From NCBI GenBank assembly GCA_903899885.1, contig CAIULK010000242.1, positions 1 through 40,452 of the forward strand: a DNA stretch of 40,452 bases, read 5' to 3'. The position numbers and the translations under genes are program-made. Below, in pieces: positions 16,301 to 22,167 of this stretch. Below the pieces are notes generated by a model that saw only the letters and a list, made by a program, of their open reading frames with translations, was not told the origin of the DNA and ran no database searches. The stretch is from an uncultured Rhodospirillaceae bacterium (GTDB lineage: Bacteria; Pseudomonadota; Alphaproteobacteria; Rhodospirillales; Magnetospirillaceae). The stretch's first letter is position 1. Each line of letters begins with the position of its first letter.

Positions 16301-18014
16301 ACTCGGCGGCTTGGCATCGACGGCGGTCGATGGCCTCGAGGCCAGCCTCACCGGTGGCGCGGCGGGTCTTCTGACCACCACGGCGCTGAACGCCCTATCG
16401 ACCACCGATATCGGCAATCTCAGCACCACGCAGGCGCATGGGTTGGCGGCCGGTCAGCTTGGGGCTCTCACCAGCACCACGCTCAGCTCGCTCTCGACCA
16501 CCGTCCAGGGTGCGTTGAGCGCGGCGCAGGTCCAGGCCCTCAGCACCACGCAGATCAACAACGTCACCACCACGGCGGTAAGCGCCCTGTCGGCGACGGC
16601 GATCAAGGGCATGACCACGACGACGCTGAGCGGATTGTCGGTGGCCAACCTCGGCAGCTTGACCGCCACGCAGGCGGCCAGTCTGACGACCACGCAGTTG
16701 AGTGCGAGCTTCACCACAACCACCGCCAACGCGCTGACGACGACCGATCTTGGCTCGCTGTCGGCCACCCAGGCACTCGCACCGGTCAACTTCCTGTCGG
16801 CGACCGCGCTTGCCGCATTGTCGACCACCCAGGTCCGGTCGCTATCGACCACCCAGCTCAACGAGCTCGGTGCCGCCACGCTGGGCTCGCTGTCGGCGAC
16901 CTCGGCCGGCAACCTTACCGCCAGCCAAGTCGGCGGGCTTACCTCGACCTCGGTCGATGGCCTGATCGGAACCCTGACCTCCACCGAGGTGAGCAGCCTC
17001 ACCACCACGGCGCTCAACGGCCTGTCGACCACCGATATCGGCAACCTGAGCACCACCCAGGTCACCGGGCTGACCATCACTCAGATCGGCGACACGGTCT
17101 TCGGGATCACCACCCTCGGCACGCTATCGACCACGGCGCTGGGGCAATTGTCGACCACCCAGGTGCAGGCTTTGTCCACCACCCAGCTTACCGACGCGGC
17201 CGTCACCACGACCACGCTGGGGGCTTTGTCGGCAACGGCGGTGGGCGGACTTACCGCCTCGCAAGTTGGCGGCCTGACCTCGACGGCGGTGGACGGGTTG
17301 TACGCCAACCTCACCGCAACCGGACTGGGCGAGATCGACCCGGCGGCGCTGAACGCGCTATCGACCACCGACCTCGGCAACTTGACCGCCACCCAGGTGG
17401 TTGGGCTGACGACCACCCAGTTGGGCGACGCCACCACGGTCACCACCACCGTCAACGCACTGTCGGCGAATGCGCTGGGCGCCCTAAGCTCGACGCAGGT
17501 GAACGGGCTGACCTCGACCACCGTCAATACCCTCAGCGGGGCCACGCTGACCTCGCTATCGACGACGGCGGTTTCGGGACTTTCCAACGCGCTGTTGGGC
17601 AACCTGACCTCGACATCGGTGGATTGGCTCGAAGCCAACCTCACCTCCACCGAGGTGGGTCAGCTCACCACCACGACCGTCAACGCACTGTCCGCCAACG
17701 ACCTCGGCTTCCTGACCAGCACGCAGGTGACCGGACTGTCGGTAACCCAGGTCCACGCGGCGACCACCACCACCCTCAACGCGCTGTCGGTCGATGCGCT
17801 GGGGGCTCTGACTGGCACCCAAATCCGCCAGCTCACCACGACGACGCTGAACAGCCTGACCGGCTACGCGGTGTCCTCGCTGGGAACAACGGCGGTCGGC
17901 GGGCTTACCACCACGCAGATCAACGGCTTGACCAGCGCGGCGGCGGATGCACTGACCACCAGCGGCGTGACCTGGACCGCAAACCAGCTCAGCGCTTACA
18001 ACTCGGTGGCGTAA
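7347..18014 (+). CDS. Giant 3555-residue Thr/Ser-rich octapeptide-repeat protein
   Basis: After a less regular first 110 residues, the protein is built almost wholly of octapeptides with the pattern L-[ST]-[TSA]-T-x-[LVI]-x-[GNA] (for example LSTTQVTG, LTATTINA, LSATAVAN). By eye, 27 longer 12-residue units (such as LEANLTSTEVGQ) interrupt the octads. Where the array is most regular (about 12000-13650) one unit recurs every 108 residues (12 octads + 12 residues = 324 bp). In a hand-counted block Thr is about a quarter and Thr+Ser over a third. Charged and aromatic residues are scarce, and I noticed one Cys. There is no signal peptide, membrane segment, LPxTG or obvious type I secretion tail; it ends TANQLSAYNSVA. 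N-x-S/T sequons are frequent. Relatives are annotated only as 'beta strand repeat' proteins in proteobacteria. The likely role is a fibrous or S-layer-like surface protein, perhaps glycosylated by the adjacent GT41 enzymes (inference). Confidence 0.85.
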   Translation: MSLPPLVSNYTVAQIQTQLTTTTVSTMTTTDASALKSTQLGAMNAADLDAMSATNILDIATTQLSGLSSSQVNDLALNFNTVVFSAAQLLVLSSVQFGGFSNATTELAALTTTQVGALSAADLGAIGPTGASALTTTSINKLTSTQVSGLTANELNKLNNTQLTQLTTTQLTGLASSQASGLTSTTVDTLKAGLTAAVVGQLSATALSNISTTDISTLTTTQAGGLTGAQLNGVSTTNLGALTSTDVAVLSSTSIGGMTGTALNNLSATSLGVLSTTQTGVLSSTQTSILTATTLNALSTTVLSKLSTTQVSGLTATAINGLSAPANAALTTTSVANLTATQLGGLSSTAVDALETKLTAADVGKLSTTALTNISTTDISTLTTTQAGGLTGAQLNGVSTTNLGALTSTTLAGLTTTAASGLSSTTVDALETNLAAGSIGQLTATALNGLSVTDIGNLTATQAGGLTAGQINTLNTTNLGSLTTTALGGLTSTSVSGLSATTLNNLSVTDIGNLTSTSASGLTAAQINAVTTTNLGALTTTTLTGLSATAASGLTSTTLTNLSATDIGNLTSTTASGLTAAQINGLNATNLGALTSTTLTGLSATAAGSLTTSTVHALETLLNATGVGHVAATILNSLTTTDLGNLTSTQASGLTATQISTLSTTKLGSLTSTALTGLSATAVGGLTTTILNNLSATDIGSLTSTSASGLTGALVNGLNATSLGALSTTAVSGLSTTAASTLTSTTLNNLSVNNLQSLTSTTASGLTAAAINGLNATSLGNLTTTTVSGLSTTAASTLTSTAVDGLEAGLSAAAVGKLTTTALNGLPNGDIGNLTSTQAAGLTSNQIVGIGTTGINGLSWFAQAQLTSTQLGGLTATTINALDVGTLGSLSTTAVSGLSTTQASGLTSTSVDALEGGLSAAAIGQLTTTALIGLSTTDINSLTSTQVTGLTSAQVTAIATTRIDALSGDALAKLTSTQLSGLTATTLNALATATTSGLSTTAVSGLSTTQASGLTSTTVDALEGGLSAAAVGRLTNTALNNLSTTDLGSLTGTQAAGLSTTQLNTLQTTTVNALSATALGSLSTTQVAGLTTTTLNALATATTSALSTTAVAGLSTTQFGGLTSTTVDGLVTSFSAAELGNLSSTALNNLSSTDLGGLSSTQVTGLTNTQFGNLTSTTVNALSTTALNQLSSAQVKGLATTVLNALTTTAAGALSVSAVNNLTAGQLGGLSSKGVDGLYGNLTAAEVQKLSTTALNTLSSTDLGSLTSTQVSGLTCAQVSALSTTTLNALSVTALGTLTGVQIKGMTSTTLDALTSTAANALSTTALSVLSAAQFGALLSTGVDGLEANLNATEVGQLSTTALNTLSTTDLGNLTSTQVTGLNKTQLSNLTSTTVNALSATALGQISTTQVTALTTTVLNALSTTTASSLTTTTVAGLSTTQFGGLLSTAVDGFESGLNAAEVGQLSAAALNALSTTDIGNLTTTQAVGLTTTQANTLTSTTVNALSTTVLAKLTTTQVTGLTATTINALTTTTTGALSATAVANLSTTQLGGLTSTAVHGLQSNLTATTLGQLTSTALNGLSTTDLGNISTTAATGLTTSQLNAVNAATVNALSATVLGKLSTTQVTGLTATTINALSTTTNASLSATAVANLSTTQLGGLSAAAVDGLRANLTSTDVGQLSVGALNGLSTTDLGNITTTQATGLSTTQLNSVNAATVNALSATVLGKLTTTQVTGLTAGTINALSTTTNASLSTTAVANLSTTQLVGLTSTAVGGLKTLLTATDVGQLSTTALNGLSTTDLGSLSTTQATGLSTTQLNTVTAATVNALSATALGKLTTTQVTGLTATTINALSTTTNASLSATAVANLSTTQLGGLSSTAVDGLKATLTSTDMGQLTSTALNGLSGNDLINLTTTQVSGLNTTQIGNLTTTTLTSLSGAALAQISATQVTGVTATTLNALAATINGALSATAVASLTTTQLGGLLSTAIDGLLANLTSTDVGQLAAGALDALSTTDLGNISTVQVSGITATTLATLQTTTIASLSADALSTISSTQVSQLTTTNINTLPAGTLTFLSSTAVGGLSSTQVGGLTSTAVDGLENSLTATVVGQLSSTALNGLSVADLGNLSTTQTAGLTATQLTALTTTTVNALSGAALARITTTQVVGLTTSVINNLSAVTLGGLSTTAVAGLTSSQFGGLKSTAIDGLEASLSASEVGQLSAGALNTLTTTDLGNLSTTQVGGISATTLGSLTTTTVNALSGDAIAGLSTTQVNGLTVINSLSATTLSLLSTTAVAGLSSSLLGGLTSTTLDALETKLTAPNVSQLSVPPVNNLSTTDISTLTTTQVSGLSTTQIGGLTTSAINSLSGPVLASLSTTQVNGLTAINSLDAATLGALSTTAVVGLSTTQLGGLTSTTVDVLEPTLTAPEVGSLSVTTVNNLTTTDLGNLSTTQVTGLSVTQISQLGSTAINALSDNALAQLSTTQVHALTATQMGSLDTSTIDALSPTALTSLSSAQLRGLSTNQLNSLTTSTLGSLASAAMQYLSTTQVTNLQSAAIDGFEANLTAGQVAQLSTTTLNALSTTDLGTLTTTQVSGLTSAQFGGLATTTVNALSTTALGSLTVAPQGLTTTTLAGLVTTTINALAPSLTGLSVTQVGNLTTSQINSITATTLGDLTQAQVRGGLSATQLGGLTSSALHVLAPNLSGTEVGQLATTALNNLTTTDIGGLSAVEARGFSTTQLGGLDSTRVNALSNAALGTLSATQVSGLTTTVLNGLTATTLGALSVASVQGLSTAQVSGLTATTLGTLELALTSTEAGQLSTTALNGLTTTKANLLSSTQVAGFTATQIGGLKTTTINALTTTAVGTVNAAQVRGLNTTQIQTLTTTALGALSATAVAGLTSTTVNGLNAPTLATLTTTQVSLLQPIQVLALTTTAVNALSTTALGSLTGAQARGLTTSVLNAMTSTALGALSATAVAGLTQGQLGGLASTAVDGLEASLTGGAAGLLTTTALNALSTTDIGNLSTTQAHGLAAGQLGALTSTTLSSLSTTVQGALSAAQVQALSTTQINNVTTTAVSALSATAIKGMTTTTLSGLSVANLGSLTATQAASLTTTQLSASFTTTTANALTTTDLGSLSATQALAPVNFLSATALAALSTTQVRSLSTTQLNELGAATLGSLSATSAGNLTASQVGGLTSTSVDGLIGTLTSTEVSSLTTTALNGLSTTDIGNLSTTQVTGLTITQIGDTVFGITTLGTLSTTALGQLSTTQVQALSTTQLTDAAVTTTTLGALSATAVGGLTASQVGGLTSTAVDGLYANLTATGLGEIDPAALNALSTTDLGNLTATQVVGLTTTQLGDATTVTTTVNALSANALGALSSTQVNGLTSTTVNTLSGATLTSLSTTAVSGLSNALLGNLTSTSVDWLEANLTSTEVGQLTTTTVNALSANDLGFLTSTQVTGLSVTQVHAATTTTLNALSVDALGALTGTQIRQLTTTTLNSLTGYAVSSLGTTAVGGLTTTQINGLTSAAADALTTSGVTWTANQLSAYNSVA

Positions 18015-18041
18015 GGCCGTCTGGGCTGGGAGTGCTGGTGA

Positions 18042-20057
18042 ATGGGGATGGAGATTTTTCTCGGCGCCGTCGGAGCGCTGTCGGAGGGAAGACTTGGCGC
18101 CGGGGATCTGCTCGGCGCGGCGGAGCAATTAACGGCGGAGGGCAGGGCCGACCTTGCCCTCCAGCTCTACAAACTGTGGATTGCTCTTTATCCCACCAGC
18201 CCCGCCCTTCACGCGGTCTGTTTCAACCATGGTGTTCTGGCTGCGAATTGCGGGGATCTTGCCTCCGCGACGGCCGCCTATGAGCGGTCGATCACCGCGA
18301 ATCCGGATTTCATACCGGCCTATATCAACCTCGGCTCGGTGCTGGAGCGTCAAGGCGCCGCCGCCGAGGCCGTGCGTCAATGGCAGGCCGCCGTCGAGCG
18401 ATTGGCCCCGGTAACGGGCTCGGCCGTCCGTTTGAAGACCATGGCGCTTCGCCAACTCGGCCGCGTGGTGGACTCCCATGGCCGCCCCGCCGCCGAAGCG
18501 GCGCTGCGGCAAATTCTGGAGATGAACGATAAAGAGGGCGACGTCGCCGAGCACTTTATCGCTTTGCGGCTGCTTCAATGCAAATCGCCGGTGGTCGAGG
18601 CTCCCGAGGGGGCGAGCATGGAAACGCTGCTGCGCAGCATGCACCCGCTGTCGGCGGCCGCCTTCGCCGATCATCCGCTGTTCAATCTGGCGGTGAACTG
18701 GAACTATAACCGCAAGCGTGTCGGCTATAAGGTTCCGGTGCTTGATGCCAAGCCCGCCGCCGATACCGATCGCAAGCAGCTGCGCATCGGATATCTGTCC
18801 TCGGACTTGTGCGCGCACGCGGTCGGCTATTTGATCGTCGAGGCGATGGAGCTGCACGACAAGGACAAGCTGGAAACCGTCGTCTACTACTGCGGCCCGC
18901 CGTCCGCCGACTGGATCAATGCCCGGATCAGGGCATCGGCCGACCAATGGGTCGATATCAACGACATGGACGACGAGACGGCGGCCCGCCGTATCCAGGC
19001 GGACGGGGTCGATATTCTGGTCGATCTGAATGGCAACACCAAGGGATCGCGGACCCGCATCTGCGCCATGCGCCCGGCGCCGGTCATCGTGAATTGGCTG
19101 GGCTTCCCCGGCACCATGGCCAGTCCCTATCACCACTACATCATCGCCGACGAGTGGATCCTTCCCGAGGGGGCCGAGATCTACGTCTCGGAAAAGGTCA
19201 CCCGGCTGCCGTGCTACCAACCCAATGACCGCAAACGGCAGATCGCGCCGCAACGGCCCACGCGACAGGACATGGGACTGCCCGAGGACGCCATGGTCTA
19301 TTGCTGCTTCAACTGGTCGCAGAAGATCAGCCGGCCGATTTTCAAGATGTGGATGAGCATCCTGGCCGAAGTCCCGAACAGCGTGCTTTGGCTGCTCGAC
19401 ACCGACGCCGAAACCAACCGCCATTTGACCGGCTTGGCCGCCGAACACGGGATCGGCCCGGAACGGCTGGTCTTCGGCAAGTGGATGTCCAGCCCCGATC
19501 ATCTGGCGCGTTACCCGCTGGCCGATCTTTTCCTCGACACCTACCCCTACGGCGCCCACACCACGGCGTCGGACGCGTTGTGGATGGGGGTGCCGATCTT
19601 GACCCTGTCCGGGCGATCCTTCGCCTCGCGGGTGTGCGGCAGCCTCGCCCGCTCGGCCGGGGTCGGCGATCTGGTCTGCGCCACGCCCGAGGAATATATC
19701 GCGCGGGCGGTCGCACTGGGCCGCGCCCCGGACCGGACCCGGCGCTACAAGGAGCAGCTCGAAGCCACCCGGACCACCTGCACGCTGTTCGATACCAACC
19801 TGTTGGTCCGCCATCTCGAGGACCTCTACGCCGGGATGTGGGAGGATTACCGCAAGGGAACCCTGCCGCGGCCCGACATCACCAACCTCGACGTCTATCT
19901 CGATGTCGCGGTCGAGGATGATATCGAAACGCTGCGCATGACCGACGTGGCGGATTACCCGGAATGGTTCCGCGAGAAGCTGGCCCGCCGCCACCGGTCC
20001 TGCCCCATTCCCGCGGACAGCCGGTTATGGACCGCGGCGGCCCGTTCGCCGACCTGA
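18042..20057 (+). CDS. TPR + GT41 (O-GlcNAc transferase/SPINDLY-like) glycosyltransferase
   Basis: This 671-residue protein has tetratricopeptide helices in residues about 25-130 (HGVLAANCGDLASATAAYER, then YINLGSVLERQGAAAEAVRQ) and a GT41 catalytic region from about 245 to 640. Visible OGT landmarks are IGYLSSDLCAHAVGYLI (His at the position of the OGT active-site His), FNWSQKISRPIF (conserved UDP-binding Lys) and YPYGAHTTASDALWMGVPIL, then SRVCGSL (the donor loop). GT41 enzymes transfer GlcNAc, fucose or glucose to Ser, Thr or Asn of proteins in the cytoplasm. It starts 27 bp after the giant repeat gene on the same strand, so the two are almost surely co-transcribed, and the repeat protein is the obvious candidate acceptor. 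Its 3' end overlaps the convergent paralogue by 33 bp. An alternative start is the ATG at 18048. Confidence 0.92.
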   Translation: MGMEIFLGAVGALSEGRLGAGDLLGAAEQLTAEGRADLALQLYKLWIALYPTSPALHAVCFNHGVLAANCGDLASATAAYERSITANPDFIPAYINLGSVLERQGAAAEAVRQWQAAVERLAPVTGSAVRLKTMALRQLGRVVDSHGRPAAEAALRQILEMNDKEGDVAEHFIALRLLQCKSPVVEAPEGASMETLLRSMHPLSAAAFADHPLFNLAVNWNYNRKRVGYKVPVLDAKPAADTDRKQLRIGYLSSDLCAHAVGYLIVEAMELHDKDKLETVVYYCGPPSADWINARIRASADQWVDINDMDDETAARRIQADGVDILVDLNGNTKGSRTRICAMRPAPVIVNWLGFPGTMASPYHHYIIADEWILPEGAEIYVSEKVTRLPCYQPNDRKRQIAPQRPTRQDMGLPEDAMVYCCFNWSQKISRPIFKMWMSILAEVPNSVLWLLDTDAETNRHLTGLAAEHGIGPERLVFGKWMSSPDHLARYPLADLFLDTYPYGAHTTASDALWMGVPILTLSGRSFASRVCGSLARSAGVGDLVCATPEEYIARAVALGRAPDRTRRYKEQLEATRTTCTLFDTNLLVRHLEDLYAGMWEDYRKGTLPRPDITNLDVYLDVAVEDDIETLRMTDVADYPEWFREKLARRHRSCPIPADSRLWTAAARSPT

Positions 20058-22103
20058 CGGCCGGTCCCTCCCCGGTTCTTCCGCCTTACCGCAATCCCCC
20101 GGCCACAGCCGGACATCGAACGGAACGGGCGCATAGGCGTGCCGCTCGCGCAGCCGCTCCCGGTACAGTTCCTCGTAATCGGCGACCGTCATCATCTCGA
20201 GGTCGTCGCGGTCGAGCGACGTGCCGATTTCGTCGTAAATCTCCAAATTGCGAAGATCGGGAGTGGGCAGCCCGTCCTGCCGGTAATCTTCCCACATCTC
20301 CAGCAGCAGATCGTCCAAGTGGGTCATCAGCTTGTCGATATTGAACAGGTCGCAGGTGTCGCGGCTATCGACCAGCTTTTGGCGCAACGCCGCCAGCTTG
20401 GTCCGGTCGGTGCCCAGCTCCACCGCGCGGCGCACATAGTCGTCAAGCGAATCGCAGACCAATTCGGGAAGGCCGGCCGCCGTCACCAGGCTACCGCACA
20501 CCCGGGCGGCGAAGCCCCGCCCGGCCGCCGTCAGGACCGGAACCCCCATCCACAGGGCGTCGGACGCGGTGGTGTGGCCGCCGCAAGGCGCCGCGTCGAG
20601 GAACAAATCCCCCAACGGATAGCGCGCCAGATGCTCGTGGTTGACCAAGGCCTGGGCGAAGATCAGCCGCTCGGGCGCGATGCCCTGTTCCTTGGCCAGC
20701 TCGCGCAGGCGGGCCTCGGTGGTGTCGTAGCTGCCGAACAACCACAGCACGCTTCCCGGAACCTGCGCGAGAATCGACATATGGCGCCGCCACATTGCCG
20801 CCGTCAGTTTCTTGGTGCCGTTGAACGAACAAAAAACCGTCCCTTGCTCGGGCAAGCCCGCGTCGGCCCGCGTCCATGACCGGTTCGCCACCAGCCGCTG
20901 ACGGTCGTTGGGCTGATAACAGGGCAGGCGCAACACCTTTTCGCCGTAGTATTTTTCGTACCCCGGAGGAATGATGAAGTCGTCGGCAATGACGTAGTTA
21001 TGATACGGCGTGCCCATCGAACCGGGGTAACCCAGCCAGTTGACGATGATCGGCGCCGGCCGCAACGCCATCACGTTCAGGCGGGCCGCGCCGGTATATC
21101 CGTTGAAGTCGATCAGAATGTCGATTTCGTCGTCGAGAATCCGCCGCGCCGTCTGTTCGTCGGTCATGCCGCCGACATCGACCCAATGATCGACGCCGTT
21201 CTTGATGCGCAGCTGAATCCGGTCGGCGGTGTAGTCCGAGCACGAATAGGCGAACACCTCGAATTTCTTGCGGTCGTGCAGTTCATACATCCCGGCGGTC
21301 AGGTAACCGTGGGCGTGTTCGCGCAGATAGGACGAAAAATAACCGATCCGGATACGCCGGTTCTTGGCCGCGTTCCTCGCCCGGTCACGATGAAGCGCGT
21401 GCAGCGAGCCCGGCGGCTGACCAACCTTACGCTTGTAATAGGCGGTCCCGCGCGCGAGGTGCAGCAACGGATCGTCGGTGTGGAAGATCAGGCAGTGCGG
21501 CGACATCCCCGAGAACAGCGTTTTGCGCGGGACATTGCCGATTCCCGCCATCACCGGCCACTTGCATTGGGATTGCCGCAACGAGATCCAATGCTGGATG
21601 GCGTCGGCCTCGGCCTTGATCTCGATCGCTTGGCGCAACGCGTCCTCGGCCGAGGTTTCGAGCGCGGTTTTCTCCAGAACCCGTCCGATGTGCTTGAGCG
21701 CCATCAGCTTGTAGCCGACGGTTTCCCCGGTGATCCCGGCCAGCGCGTTGACGACCGACAGCCAATGGCCGACGGCCTCGGCGATCACCCCATCCCGCTC
21801 GGCGACGCTGCCCAAATTGAGATGGGGCGGGACGAAATCGGGCTTGAGCCGGATCGCCGCGGCATAAGCGTCGCGCGCCCGCGCAAGCTCGCCGCGCTCC
21901 GCCAACAAAACCCCAAGATTGAAATGGACGGCGGGGGCATTCGGATCGCCGGCATTATGGTCCAGCCATGTTTGGAAAAGGGCAACGGCGTGTTCCCCCT
22001 TGCCTTCCCCGCCCAACCGGATACAGACATCGAACAGCTCGGCGACACCAAGTTTACGTGTCCGCGCCATTTCTTGAACGGCAACAAGATCGATCATGCT
22101 CAT
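20025..22103 (-). CDS. Second TPR + GT41 glycosyltransferase, convergent paralogue
   Basis: This 692-residue protein has the same architecture as the plus-strand copy: TPR-like helices (FNLGVLLAERGELARARDAY, then HLNLGSVAERDGVIAEAVGH) and a GT41 half with IRIGYFSSYLREHAHGYL, CSFNGTKKLTAAMW, CGGHTTASDALWMGVPVLTA and ARVCGSL. The two are clearly diverged over their whole length, so they are old paralogues that may differ in donor or acceptor. The last 15 or so residues (basic, Gly/Arg-rich) are encoded in the 33 bp that overlap the other gene's end, so they are probably dispensable. It lies 64 bp downstream of the methyltransferase-GT9 fusion and is likely in its operon. The ATG at 22097 is an alternative start. 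No strong Shine-Dalgarno is seen. Confidence 0.92.
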   Translation of the reverse strand: MSMIDLVAVQEMARTRKLGVAELFDVCIRLGGEGKGEHAVALFQTWLDHNAGDPNAPAVHFNLGVLLAERGELARARDAYAAAIRLKPDFVPPHLNLGSVAERDGVIAEAVGHWLSVVNALAGITGETVGYKLMALKHIGRVLEKTALETSAEDALRQAIEIKAEADAIQHWISLRQSQCKWPVMAGIGNVPRKTLFSGMSPHCLIFHTDDPLLHLARGTAYYKRKVGQPPGSLHALHRDRARNAAKNRRIRIGYFSSYLREHAHGYLTAGMYELHDRKKFEVFAYSCSDYTADRIQLRIKNGVDHWVDVGGMTDEQTARRILDDEIDILIDFNGYTGAARLNVMALRPAPIIVNWLGYPGSMGTPYHNYVIADDFIIPPGYEKYYGEKVLRLPCYQPNDRQRLVANRSWTRADAGLPEQGTVFCSFNGTKKLTAAMWRRHMSILAQVPGSVLWLFGSYDTTEARLRELAKEQGIAPERLIFAQALVNHEHLARYPLGDLFLDAAPCGGHTTASDALWMGVPVLTAAGRGFAARVCGSLVTAAGLPELVCDSLDDYVRRAVELGTDRTKLAALRQKLVDSRDTCDLFNIDKLMTHLDDLLLEMWEDYRQDGLPTPDLRNLEIYDEIGTSLDRDDLEMMTVADYEELYRERLRERHAYAPVPFDVRLWPGDCGKAEEPGRDRPSGRRTGRRGP

Positions 22104-22167
22104 GTCTTGTCGAAGCCCCTGGTAACCCTTGCCAATGATTTATAGCGCACCGCCGAACGGTTGACTC

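Noticed and set aside
7347-18014. CRISPR or satellite interpretation of the 24 bp / 324 bp repeats
   Set aside because: The repeats keep one reading frame for 3555 codons, vary mainly at third positions and have no unique spacers.
7397-18128. Many long open frames on the minus strand opposite the giant gene (up to about 570 codons)
   Set aside because: They arise because the 24 bp repeat and GC-rich codons keep the opposite strand free of stops. Their products are low-complexity and no ribosome sites or family patterns support them.
18129-19994. A 621-codon minus-strand frame opposite the first GT41 gene
   Set aside because: It is the antisense of a clearly recognised TPR-GT41 gene, with a His/Gly/Arg/Asp-rich shadow composition and no motif.
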